Shown here: positions 31,852 through 40,317 of the stretch, piece after piece | Numbering within the stretch: the first letter of the stretch is position 1 | Layout: each line of letters begins with the position of its first letter | Origin: Moellerella wisconsensis ATCC 35017 | GTDB taxonomy: Bacteria; Pseudomonadota; Gammaproteobacteria; Enterobacterales; Enterobacteriaceae | DNA length: 64,000 nucleotides | Reading direction: 5' to 3' | NCBI RefSeq assembly: GCF_001294465.1 | Contig: NZ_LGAA01000022.1 | Span: 62,001-126,000, forward strand | Notes under the pieces: model-generated | What the model was told of the DNA's origin: nothing | Database searches by the model: none | Seen by the model: the letters and a program-made list of their open reading frames with translations, nothing else | Translations under genes and position numbers: made by a program

Positions 31852-32442
31852 TCAATTATTAGGTTTCAGTAAATCTTTAGTACTTTCTAAACATTGATGT
31901 AGCCCGGACTGATCTTGATATAATTTATTCAAGACACTGGCCCCCACCCACAAAAAATACAATTGATGAGCGGTTTTTTGGCTATCACTTGGCTTAATCG
32001 AACCATCGGCGATACCTTTTTCAATACATCCAGCAATAGAAGTAACCACTTGATCGGCACCATTACGCAGTGCTAAGCGCATTGGTTCTGATAAATCAGA
32101 CACTTCGGCACTCAGTTTTACGACCAAACATTTGTTGGCATTACAGCATTGGTCATCTTTGCCTTTCCAGTATTCAAAATATTCTAACAAGCAATCATAG
32201 CCACTGCGCTGGGGATGATTAAAAATATTACTTGCCTGCTCGAGGTAATGTTTAAAATAAACGTGAATAAGCTCAGTACCAAATAACTCTTTAGATTTAA
32301 AGTAATGGTAAAAAGAGCCCTTTGGCACATTGGCTAATTTCAGTAACTCTGATAGCCCCACTTTAGTGAAGCCCTTGGTTACAATCAGTTGATAGCCGAC
32401 ATCAAGTATATGTTGGCGTGTATCATTAGTCGTTTCATTCAT
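31852..32442 (-). CDS. NemR-like TetR-family repressor
   Basis: A 196-residue TetR regulator strongly resembling E. coli NemR, the electrophile- and hypochlorite-sensing repressor. The N-terminus (DTRQHILDVGYQLI), the recognition region MGLSELLK-like VGLSELLKLANVPKGSFYHYFKSKELFG, and the sensor region KCLVVKLSAEVSDLSEPMR align. Cys105 matches the NemR sensor cysteine position, and Cys99/Cys100 are extra. The ATG at 32442 aligns with NemR and has GATGAAAG upstream; longer in-frame starts exist. Palindromic TAGAC-N5-GTCTA sites flank it, so autoregulation and control of curA and yqhD are inferred. Confidence 0.85.
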   Translation of the reverse strand: MNETTNDTRQHILDVGYQLIVTKGFTKVGLSELLKLANVPKGSFYHYFKSKELFGTELIHVYFKHYLEQASNIFNHPQRSGYDCLLEYFEYWKGKDDQCCNANKCLVVKLSAEVSDLSEPMRLALRNGADQVVTSIAGCIEKGIADGSIKPSDSQKTAHQLYFLWVGASVLNKLYQDQSGLHQCLESTKDLLKPNN

Positions 32443-32488
32443 AACTTTCATCATTAAGGTTATCGATATCAATTATCATAGAGGGAAT

Positions 32489-32503
32489 TAGACCAATCGT
32501 CTA
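32489..32503. promoter_or_regulatory. Operator of the NemR-like repressor, site 1
   Basis: TAGACCAATCGTCTA, two 5-bp inverted arms around 5 bp, about 47 bp upstream of the regulator start. Confidence 0.7.
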
Positions 32504-32645
32504 GTCACGTTGCTCATTTTGAGCATGACTTGCCTCGCACATCACATTAATTCTTTGAATTTAAATGAAAAAAATTTCAACCTCTACCATAAATAGCTTT
32601 ATTTTTAATCAATAAGCCCCGCACCTAAAGCAAAAAATAAAACAC

Positions 32646-32660
32646 TAGACGACTAGTCTA
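32646..32660. promoter_or_regulatory. Operator of the NemR-like repressor, site 2
   Basis: TAGACGACTAGTCTA has identical arms and spacing to site 1, 110 bp upstream of yqhD. The same arms at both divergent promoters point to one regulator for both. Confidence 0.7.
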
Positions 32661-32769
32661 TTTTTTTGTTAGTGTGAATACATAGTCAACATAATCCCTC
32701 GAGTTACTCGGTTGATAGTTAATAACATCAGCGATTAATTCAGCCAGTAACCTAGTTTAGGACAATTTA

Positions 32770-33927
32770 ATGCTTAATTTTAATTTCTATAATCCAACTC
32801 GTATTATTTTTGGGGCTGAAACCATCGGTCAATTAAATCAACTTATTCCAAGCGATGCCCGCGTTCTGTTACTGTTTGGTGGTGAAAGCGCACGACGTAA
32901 TGGTACCTTAGACGAAATTTATCGAGCATTAGGGCAACGCAAAGTCGAAGAATTTGGCGGTATAGAACCTAATCCAAGTTATGAAACATTAATGCGAGCT
33001 GTCAGCCAAATCCGTGAAAATCAAGTTGATTTCTTACTTGCTGTGGGGGGTGGCTCGGTAATTGATGGCACTAAATTTATTGCGGCAGCGGTTGAATATG
33101 ACGGTGAACCATGGGAGATCCTCGAAACTCGCGGTAGCAAGATTACTCGAGCATTACCGTTTGGTTCCGTATTAACCTTGCCTGCAACAGGTTCAGAGAT
33201 GAACAGTGGTGCAGTTATTACCCGCAAAGCGACACAAGATAAACTGTCCTTTATGAACCCACTGGTTTTCCCACAATTTTCTATTTTAGATCCAACCAAA
33301 ACCTATACATTGCCGACACGTCAAGTAGCAAACGGCATCGCCGATGCTTTTGTCCATGTGGTCGAACAATATTTAACCTACCCGGCAGATGCCGCAGTAC
33401 AAGATAGATTTGCCGAAGGATTATTACACACACTAATCGAGATAAGCACTCAGATTAAAGATGCACCAGAAGACTATGCCGTGCGGGCTAATTTAATGTG
33501 GGCAGCCTCTTTAGCCCTCAATGGATTAATCGGTGCAGGTGTACCTCAAGACTGGTCAACTCATATCATCGGCCATGAGCTAACCGCGATGTACGGCATT
33601 GATCATGCAAGAACATTGGCTATCGTTCTGCCGGCTAATTTACAGATACGCCGCGAGGCTAAACGTCAAAAATTACTTCAATATGCGCAGCGTATTTGGG
33701 GAATAACTGACGGAACAGAAGAAAGCCGTATTGATCAGGCAATTGAAAAAACCCGTCAATTCTTTGAAACGCTGGATATCGGCACCCATTTATCCGACTA
33801 TGATTTATCTACCGATACTATCGATGCAGTAATTAAACAGCTTGAAAAACATGGAATGACCGCGATTGGTGAACATCAAGATGTCGATTTAGCAACTAGC
33901 CGTCGTATTTTACAAGCCGCGCTTTAA
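32770..33927 (+). CDS. yqhD: NADPH-dependent aldehyde reductase YqhD
   Basis: Metal-dependent group III alcohol dehydrogenase that reduces short-chain and reactive aldehydes such as glyoxal, acrolein and malondialdehyde with NADPH. The nucleotide loop VGGGSVIDGTKF is at residues 92-103, and the metal ligands correspond to Asp192, His196, His265 and His279. The 385 residues align end to end with E. coli YqhD. The start follows AGGA. It is divergent from the NemR-like repressor, with a palindromic operator between, and is followed 50 bp later by a DJ-1-family gene that is probably cotranscribed. Confidence 0.95.
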   Translation: MLNFNFYNPTRIIFGAETIGQLNQLIPSDARVLLLFGGESARRNGTLDEIYRALGQRKVEEFGGIEPNPSYETLMRAVSQIRENQVDFLLAVGGGSVIDGTKFIAAAVEYDGEPWEILETRGSKITRALPFGSVLTLPATGSEMNSGAVITRKATQDKLSFMNPLVFPQFSILDPTKTYTLPTRQVANGIADAFVHVVEQYLTYPADAAVQDRFAEGLLHTLIEISTQIKDAPEDYAVRANLMWAASLALNGLIGAGVPQDWSTHIIGHELTAMYGIDHARTLAIVLPANLQIRREAKRQKLLQYAQRIWGITDGTEESRIDQAIEKTRQFFETLDIGTHLSDYDLSTDTIDAVIKQLEKHGMTAIGEHQDVDLATSRRILQAAL

Positions 33928-33977
33928 TTGCTCAGCCAGCGTAACTATTAGCTACCTTAAATATAAGAGAGATGCCA

Positions 33978-34679
33978 ATGAATATCCTGCTCATTTTGAC
34001 CTCGCATGATAGCTTGGGCGATAGTGGAGAAAAAACCGGTTTCTGGCTGGAAGAATTAGCTGCGCCCTATTACACCTTTATTGATGCAGGCGCACAAGTT
34101 ACACTTACCTCGCCAAAAGGTGGATTACCGCCATTAGATCCAAAAAGCAATCAGCCTGAATTTCAAACGGCTGCAACCGTACGTTTCAGTGCCGATACTT
34201 CGGCAATGCAAGCGCTGCAGACTACCCTGCCCTTATCTACAATTAATGTGGCGAATTATGATGCCATTTTCTATGCCGGAGGACATGGTCCATTGTGGGA
34301 TCTGGCCGAAGATCCGTGCTCAATTAGCTTAATCGAGCACGCGATTAAAGCAAATAAACCCGTGGCTGCCGTTTGCCATGCGCCAGGGGTTTTTCGCCAT
34401 ACTAAAGCCGTGGATGGACAATTTTTAGTGCATGGGAAATCAGTCACGGGATTTAGCAATAGCGAAGAGCAGGCTGTTGGTCTTACCGACATTGTGCCTT
34501 TCTTGCTTGAGGATATGCTGAAAAATCATGGGGCTAACTACAGTAAACAGCAAGACTGGCAGCCATACGTGGTGACTGATGGTTTATTAGTTACCGGGCA
34601 AAATCCGGCGTCTTCAATGGAGACAGCTCAAGCAGTATTAAACTTATTATCAGCAAAAAATAGTGCTGGCGCCGCATAA
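33978..34679 (+). CDS. DJ-1/PfpI-family protein, Hsp31/glyoxalase III-like
   Basis: A 233-residue member of the DJ-1/PfpI superfamily. The nucleophile elbow AAVCHAPG puts Cys133 next to His134, and Glu25 in FWLEELAAPYY is the acidic partner typical of the class that converts methylglyoxal to lactate without glutathione or acts as a deglycase. The start at 33978 is preferred over the ATG two codons earlier because GAGAG then lies 7 bases upstream. Placement behind yqhD suggests joint detoxification of dicarbonyls. Confidence 0.88.
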   Translation: MNILLILTSHDSLGDSGEKTGFWLEELAAPYYTFIDAGAQVTLTSPKGGLPPLDPKSNQPEFQTAATVRFSADTSAMQALQTTLPLSTINVANYDAIFYAGGHGPLWDLAEDPCSISLIEHAIKANKPVAAVCHAPGVFRHTKAVDGQFLVHGKSVTGFSNSEEQAVGLTDIVPFLLEDMLKNHGANYSKQQDWQPYVVTDGLLVTGQNPASSMETAQAVLNLLSAKNSAGAA

Positions 34680-34825
34680 GGGTGACATCATAGAAATGCC
34701 TATCTTTGTGAATAGATTATATTATATTGCCACACTATAAGCACTAACAGAGACAGAAAACGCGGCATAAAATACCGGATAGAATATAGATAAGCCAAGT
34801 GGATTAACTCTTTTTGGCTTATAGG

Positions 34826-34861
34826 AAAAGGGAAGAATAATTTATTATTCCTCCCTTTTTT
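34826..34861 (+). terminator. Terminator after the yqhD-DJ-1 pair
   Basis: AAAAGGGAAGAATAA pairs with TTATTCCTCCCTTTT (one mismatch), loop TTTA, ending in six T residues. Confidence 0.8.
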
Positions 34862-35112
34862 AATCATAGTATTTTAATTATTTATCGACTTATCACGCCG
34901 ACACTAACGCTGCGGTATAACTCCAGTTTGCAGCAGAAGTTAGCATACGATTTATTTATTCTAGTATATGGCTTATATCTTCTTTATAGAGAGAAGATAT
35001 ACAACGACTTATTAGAATTTATTCGCAACATTTTACCGTCAGTGTTTCAAATTAGTCTTTTACTATGTTAAACCGCTATTATTAAACTTAAAAACAGCTA
35101 TGTTTTGAACAG

Positions 35113-35148
35113 CTATAGTAAGTATCTATAGTAAGTATCTATAGTAAG
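35113..35148. repeat. 13-bp tandem repeat, 2.8 copies
   Basis: CTATAGTAAGTAT is repeated at 35113, 35126 and, shortened, 35139. It lies 5 bp beyond the mdaB stop. Confidence 0.9.
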
Positions 35149-35153
35149 CGGCA

Positions 35154-35738
35154 TTAAGCGGCGCTAAACTCTCGAATAAGATGCTGTTTATAATCAGCAA
35201 TAAACTGGTCAACCTGTGGCTGTTTAATCACATCATTAACCATAAACGAGGGCAGACTCGTCATTCCTAAAAACTGTTGTGATTTATGGAATGGAAAATA
35301 AACACCATCGACTCCCTTCCCTTCAAAGAAATTATCAGCATCATTAAAGGCAGCTTCAGGTGCGTTCCAGGTAACTGAAAGCAGATATTTTCGACCTTGC
35401 AATAAACCACCACTTCCATATTGCTTCGTTGGATCTTTACGGGTTCGTCCATCACTTTCATATAACTTAGAATGACCTGCCGTATAAACCTCGTCCATAT
35501 ATTTTTTAACTTGCCACGGCATCATCATCCACCAGCCCGGCATTTGATAAATTATCGCCTCGGCCCATAGAAATTTTTCAACTTCTTCCTCAACTTGATA
35601 ACCATGCTCAATATCTGTCGTTTTAATGGTATGACCTAACTCGGCTAACTGATTACACGCCGTTTCATGCAATGTTCTGTTTAATTGTCCACCGGAGTGA
35701 CCAAATTGATGCCCACCATTTATTAATAATATATTCAT
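35154..35738 (-). CDS. mdaB: NADPH:quinone reductase MdaB
   Basis: Flavodoxin-fold FAD enzyme that carries out two-electron reduction of quinones, protecting against redox cycling. The flavin loop is INGGHQFGHSGGQLNRTL; conserved MdaB stretches QMPGWWMMMPW, SDGRTRKDPTKQYGSGGLLQG, LSVTWNAPEAAF and GVDGVYFPFHKSQQFLGM are intact. The 194 residues equal E. coli MdaB. The start follows AAGGTGA. It is convergent with the yqhD group and adds to the electrophile-defence content of this region. Confidence 0.94.
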   Translation of the reverse strand: MNILLINGGHQFGHSGGQLNRTLHETACNQLAELGHTIKTTDIEHGYQVEEEVEKFLWAEAIIYQMPGWWMMMPWQVKKYMDEVYTAGHSKLYESDGRTRKDPTKQYGSGGLLQGRKYLLSVTWNAPEAAFNDADNFFEGKGVDGVYFPFHKSQQFLGMTSLPSFMVNDVIKQPQVDQFIADYKQHLIREFSAA

Positions 35739-36338
35739 AAGCTAATCACCTTAAGTTGAACCAATATCATAGACTTTAATTTATGTGATCAGCTTAACAA
35801 AATTGACATAAATCTGACAGATTGTTCTAACGTCAGTATTGAAATCTCGCACAAAAAGATAATTAAAAAATCATACTGTGCATCCAGTTTATTTTCTCTA
35901 AAATAGAGTGATATTAAGATATCAAAATTCCCATCTATCTCATCTACGCATCACTATTTCGGTACAGTTCATCATAGGCGTGGCATTCGTTATCTCGCCC
36001 AAAAAGAGCCCTAAGCTTTTTTACCTTCCAACTTTCTGTCTTCTCTCACGCATACGCCTTAGCTTCAGCTTGCTTTTAATTATAAATAGAGCCCGGGCAT
36101 AAATACCCGCACGTCGCTCCAACGCCCTGCGAGGTTTATCTACCGGCGTACTATTTTCTAATTCTGCAAACTCACTATTTACGGCTTAGTGAGCTTAGGC
36201 TAAATTTTTAAATGTGTACGCTTGAGGTTCCGTGATAAATGCAAGCATGACAGTAATGTTATTCAGCGAAAGAGTTTTCTCGGTAATTAGAGTGATGCAA
36301 TAGCGCCTAACTCACGGCTGTTTTCTCAGTCGCTTACA
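35739..36338. other. 600-bp non-coding region at the edge of an accessory block
   Basis: After the mdaB promoter area the sequence becomes less AT-rich (about 36040-36330). A hairpin AAAAAGAGC/GCTTTTTT at 36001-36022 could terminate transcription, and GAGTGATG (36290-36297) is repeated inverted at 36337-36344 across the end of the next gene. The composition change suggests joined foreign DNA, but I identify no gene. Confidence 0.45.
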
Positions 36339-36830
36339 TCACTCGCGTACGATAGCTTTCTTCAATGACTTCTCCACGGGCGCTGTTTTAGATTTACTGC
36401 TCGAGTAGATAAAGAACAGTGCAATACCTAAACATATGACTGCTCCTAGTCGTGTTGACGAGAAGTGAATGACTTCGTTTCCTAACCAACCGAAGTTATC
36501 GATCAGCATACTCATTGTCAGTTGCCCAAAAATAACCGCAACAGTAGCTACAGCTGAACCGATTCGTTGGACTGCGATCACCATAATAACGATATAAGGC
36601 ACACCACAAAGAGCCCCCAGTAACTGCCATTTTGGAACATCCAGCAGTGTAAGTGCATGCTTTGGCTCAAAGAAAAAGATCAACAGAGCGGTAACTAATG
36701 CACCAGTAGAAAAGGTCAGGAATGCACTTCGGAATACACCGACATTGCTACCCAACTTTCCACCTATTGCAGCCTGCATGCTCAGCACGGCTCCACCTAC
36801 CACGGCAAGAATAATCATCAAAATATTCAT
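36339..36830 (-). CDS. YdcZ/DUF606 small DMT-family transporter, second of pair
   Basis: A 163-residue membrane protein with five hydrophobic helices, a half-size member of the drug/metabolite transporter superfamily (DUF606/YdcZ). GGAVLSMQAAIGGKLGSNVG at the N-terminus and VAVIFGQLTMSMLIDNFGW are family-typical. Its gene starts 9 bp after the upstream YdcZ gene, behind GAGGT. The two half-size proteins probably form a heterodimer. Substrate unknown. Confidence 0.85.
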   Translation of the reverse strand: MNILMIILAVVGGAVLSMQAAIGGKLGSNVGVFRSAFLTFSTGALVTALLIFFFEPKHALTLLDVPKWQLLGALCGVPYIVIMVIAVQRIGSAVATVAVIFGQLTMSMLIDNFGWLGNEVIHFSSTRLGAVICLGIALFFIYSSSKSKTAPVEKSLKKAIVRE

Positions 36831-36839
36831 AGTTTTACC

Positions 36840-37274
36840 TCAATCTTTTGCCACTAAAGCCAGAGCAGCAACAATAAAAATAAGCGCAATGACTCTTTTA
36901 CGATCAATTTTGCGATGAGCGGTGCCAAAAAGTCCATAGTGGTCAATCACCAGACTTTTAAATACCTGGCCTGCAAGAATGCCGATCATGGTCATTGCAA
37001 TACCAATACTGGGAACCGCAATAGTGAGGATCACCACATATATCGGTCCAAGAATACCGCCTACTAATGTCCATGCCGGTTGCGAGAAAAAAGAGGGGCT
37101 ATTACGCGGGCTGAAGAAAAGCATCAGCATGAATGTCAGCGCAGCACCGACACCAAAAATGCTAAATGTGGCCCATAAATCTCCAACTTCCTCGCCTAGT
37201 GGTCCTAATAAACCAGCTTCAACGGATAATCCCATCCCGCCAGCAACGACGAGTAATATAAATAAAAGCGGCAT
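36840..37274 (-). CDS. YdcZ/DUF606 small DMT-family transporter, first of pair
   Basis: A 144-residue half-size transporter with about five helices; LSVEAGLLGPLGEEVG and ILAGQVFKSLVIDHYGLFG correspond to the same motifs in its partner downstream. The start follows GGAGACTG. Divergent LysR gene 99 bp away is the likely regulator. Paired YdcZ genes with a LysR regulator form a recurrent module. Confidence 0.85.
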   Translation of the reverse strand: MPLLFILLVVAGGMGLSVEAGLLGPLGEEVGDLWATFSIFGVGAALTFMLMLFFSPRNSPSFFSQPAWTLVGGILGPIYVVILTIAVPSIGIAMTMIGILAGQVFKSLVIDHYGLFGTAHRKIDRKRVIALIFIVAALALVAKD

Positions 37275-37373
37275 AAAACAGTCTCCAACTTGGTTTAGGA
37301 GACAGATGATAAAGATGCTCAGAGTAATGAAAAACAGTATAATTCATGAAACACTTTTGCAGGAATCGAGATA

Positions 37374-38309
37374 ATGTATGATGTCAGTTCAATAAACTTT
37401 CGTAGCTTATTGTTTTTTATAGAAGTTTTTGATTCACAGAGTTTTTCTGAGGTTGCCAGGCGAGAGGGAGTGTCTGCGTCGATGGTGTCGCGAGTGATTC
37501 TGCAATTGGAAGATACTCTCGGACAGCAGCTATTCTACCGTAATACTCGCTCTGTCATTCCGACCGAAGCTGGACGATTATTCGTAGGATATGCCCGAAT
37601 AATGAGTGAGCAGCTCAGCGAGGCAAGAAAAGAACTTCAAGACAGATCTCTTGAACCTTCAGGGTTGGTAAGAATCAATGCGCCGGTTTTTTTTGGCCAA
37701 CGGCATATTGCGCCCTGGTTGACTGGCCTATCCGAGCGCTACCCTAAGCTATTGATCAAGTTGGCGCAGACAGATGACTATATCGATCCCCACCGTGATG
37801 CTTCAGATATTATTTTTCGTATTGGAACACTTACCGACTCATCTTTTCACGCACGCATCTTCTGTACTCAGCGCTACCATCTTGTTGCGTCTCCTAAATA
37901 CATTCAAAAGTGGGGAATGCCAGTTATCCCTTCAGATTTAGCACAGCATAAATGTCTGGTTTATGCGGGCTCATCCGGCCCTAATCGATGGCTATTCAGA
38001 GAACAAAATGATAACTGGATTCATTATCCGGTTTCTGCATTATTGATTTCTAACAATGCAGAAACGCTTCTTACTGCTGCTTTAGGTGGAATGGGGATGG
38101 TGCTCTTCCCGGACTGGCTGATAGGAGACAGCATTGATAAAGGGAAACTGGTCAGAATTATGCCCAATCTTGACGCTGCCATAAAAACAGAGCCACAGCA
38201 TATTGCTGCGATTTATCCAAATGCCCGTCATCCCCCTCTGAATGTTAGAGCGGTTATTGACTACTTTCTGGAGGTTTATGGCGCCCCCCCTTATTGGCAA
38301 TTCGACTGA
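37374..38309 (+). CDS. LysR-family transcriptional regulator
   Basis: A 311-residue LysR regulator: N-terminal winged helix with SFSEVARREGVSASMVSRVILQLEDTLGQQLFYR at about residues 22-55, linker helix, then a periplasmic-binding-like effector domain with LVRINAPVFFGQRHIAPWL and LLTAALGGMGMVLFPDWL. It belongs to the AaeR/DmlR-like cluster by its GL-VRI-AP pattern. It is divergent from the YdcZ pair and probably controls it. The block is visibly less AT-rich than its neighbours, compatible with acquisition. Confidence 0.9.
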   Translation: MYDVSSINFRSLLFFIEVFDSQSFSEVARREGVSASMVSRVILQLEDTLGQQLFYRNTRSVIPTEAGRLFVGYARIMSEQLSEARKELQDRSLEPSGLVRINAPVFFGQRHIAPWLTGLSERYPKLLIKLAQTDDYIDPHRDASDIIFRIGTLTDSSFHARIFCTQRYHLVASPKYIQKWGMPVIPSDLAQHKCLVYAGSSGPNRWLFREQNDNWIHYPVSALLISNNAETLLTAALGGMGMVLFPDWLIGDSIDKGKLVRIMPNLDAAIKTEPQHIAAIYPNARHPPLNVRAVIDYFLEVYGAPPYWQFD

Positions 38310-38542
38310 ATAATATATCTAATAAAATCATGCAATTAAGATGATCAACACGAACGCTCTAAAGATAATATATCACTAATAGTTAGCGTGCTTTTGGCGT
38401 ATTAAGTGTGTGCTGATCTAGAGAAAATAAAATGCAGTTATTCCGGAAATTCTCGGTCAGACGCTCTGATTGCATTGATATAGTTGTGAAGAACGCCACG
38501 AAATCGTCATCATAACGAGGGAAGTGGCGCAGTCTCGGCACA

Positions 38543-39154
38543 TTATCTGCATTCAGTCCATTGCTCAGTTATCTGCTTTTCACCATCAGAGACTGCAAAA
38601 TCATTTCTTGTGTCTGCCATCACATAAGCGATTTTACCTTTAGTTTCAATAAATAGATTACCATTTTTCTTTTTCATTGCAGGGCTGGTTATTGTTGTCT
38701 TATCAGGCCTATTAGCTTTAAAAATATCTCCATTAACCTCTACATTAGCCAGCGAGAAATCTCTCATTTCTCCTACAACACCGTTTTTTATTGCCGCTTT
38801 GGCATATGAGCATCTGTATTTTATTAAATCAGATGATGACGCGGCGACAACAGATGTTATCGATGCCCCTGCTATAGCTAAAGATGATGCCTTTAATGCC
38901 TTACTTTTGTATTTGCTAGAGTCGTTGCTGGAGCGGCTATATAAACTTGATAAGCTTGAGTTATTATTACGCTTATATGTATTTGAACTTGATGAATAGC
39001 CCGTTCCTATACGGCAAGTTTTGCTAGCTGAAATGCAGCTATTACCACAAGGTATTCCTTTTTTACAATTTTTTGCTGACGCAGGAAAAGAAAAAGGTAG
39101 ACTCAATATTGCAACTGATACTGATATAAGAATTATATTTTTAGCCTGCTCCAT
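38543..39154 (-). CDS. Secreted Cys-motif, Ser-rich protein of unknown function
   Basis: A 203-residue protein with a Sec signal (cleavage after PASA, residue 27), then a compact cysteine motif C-x5-C-x3-C-x6-C (Cys30, 36, 40, 47; KGIPCGNSCIS core) seen in many secreted proteobacterial proteins. A low-complexity Ser/Asn/Tyr-rich linker follows (about 50-95), then a globular C-terminal region with two more cysteines. The role is unknown; the cysteine motif may be a small disulfide-bonded anchor or binding knot. GAGGA lies close before the start. Confidence 0.75.
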   Translation of the reverse strand: MEQAKNIILISVSVAILSLPFSFPASAKNCKKGIPCGNSCISASKTCRIGTGYSSSSNTYKRNNNSSLSSLYSRSSNDSSKYKSKALKASSLAIAGASITSVVAASSSDLIKYRCSYAKAAIKNGVVGEMRDFSLANVEVNGDIFKANRPDKTTITSPAMKKKNGNLFIETKGKIAYVMADTRNDFAVSDGEKQITEQWTECR

Positions 39155-39287
39155 ATCCTCACCATAAATTTAACTTAAGATTCATTAATACTATCAGTGA
39201 AACGAAAAAAGACTCAATCAAAAGACTCTATATGTGAACTGAGTTACAAGCCCAAGAACAAGCTAGATTGTGGTAATAAATTAGGCA

Positions 39288-39644
39288 CTATGTGGTCAAT
39301 TTATAACTATCATCAACCAATGCCTTAAGCTCACTTTCAGGGAAGTCACTATCCAACTTTATAGTAATCCAATGCTCTTTATTCATATGATATGCAGGAT
39401 AAATATTTTCTTTTAATCGCAAAGAACCGACTAATTCAGAGGGAACCTTTAAGTCTATAATATCAACGATGTCATCAGTTCCACCTTCATACAGTTTTTT
39501 AGAAGGAACATCCATGATTAGAGCAAACCATTTTGAGTTATTTTTATGCCTGAAAATGATGTAGTTAGGAAATCTATCCCATAGATATTCTGCGGCGACA
39601 CCATAATTACTCTGAATATAGTCTACAAGCTCATTCCTTTTCAT
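39288..39644 (-). CDS. MmcQ/YjbR-family protein
   Basis: A 118-residue protein of the MmcQ/YjbR family, a CyaY-like fold. The family hallmark is the C-terminal HMNKEHWITIKLD...VDDSYKL stretch, compared with HLNKAHWSTVYLD in E. coli YjbR. The start follows AAGGG. A DNA-binding role has been suggested for the family but is not established. Confidence 0.83.
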   Translation of the reverse strand: MKRNELVDYIQSNYGVAAEYLWDRFPNYIIFRHKNNSKWFALIMDVPSKKLYEGGTDDIVDIIDLKVPSELVGSLRLKENIYPAYHMNKEHWITIKLDSDFPESELKALVDDSYKLTT

Positions 39645-40317
39645 TTTCTTTGCCCTTCTCTATTGATTTACTTTCATAATGATAAACCTAAAGCGAAGTA
39701 TATCAAGATGAACTCTTAGCACTAATAATAAATCCTGTAATAAAGAAGATAGTTGGAATAGTAATAAAAATCATATTAGACGGGATATCGACTGCACCCC
39801 GATTTTTTGTGATACGTCCATTGAGCATAGTTTTAATTTATTTAGGAATAAGTGCAAAGAGTTTAATGATGCAACAGATTATTTAAAATCAGCCTAAAAC
39901 ATCAATTAAATAAATTCAAAATTAATAAGTATGCTATCTCATTAATTATGGACACTGATATTTCTATTATTAGTAACACATTGCGCGAACATAAATCTCG
40001 ATTACTTATTCGTGCAAACGAAAACTCCCTAGATAAAGCATCTAGGTAAGCTATTAATTATGCGCACGAGTCTCAGGCTTAGTGTCATTGGCGATATTCA
40101 TCCTAGTAACCAGATAGACTAGTGAGCGACTCAATCTGCTGAAAAAATAGCTACCCAGCCCAAGGCCGTGCTAATGAATCAAAGAGAGCAAAAGTTAAAT
40201 ACTATTGACTATTAAAATAAAAACTTTAATAGTATCTTTTAGTGACTTAGGTGAAATATTTATTTTATTATTGGTTCACTTTCAACTGCAAACATCTATT
40301 CTTATAAAGGATTTACA
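39645..40317. other. 673-bp non-coding region
   Basis: AT-rich sequence between divergent genes without an ORF over 60 codons. I saw no strong repeat or RNA signature; the right end must carry the hydrolase promoter. Confidence 0.45.

Larger units (their letters stand above)
34680..35153. other. 474-bp intergenic region with terminator and short tandem repeat
   Basis: Holds an intrinsic terminator at 34826-34861 and a 13-bp tandem repeat at 35113-35148. The rest is AT-rich without coding signs. Confidence 0.5.

Noticed and set aside
35908-36102. 64-codon plus-strand open frame in the mdaB-YdcZ gap
   Set aside because: No ribosome site, a terminator-like hairpin inside it and no recognisable motif.
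36280-36345. Possible integron attC site (CGCCTAAC with flanking inverted arms)
   Set aside because: The required opposite core GTTRRRY is not in the right place and no integrase or cassette array is present.
36979-37374. 131-codon plus-strand open frame over the first YdcZ gene
   Set aside because: Antisense to a membrane protein gene with a good start and partner; the translation is Pro/Ile/Ser-rich noise.
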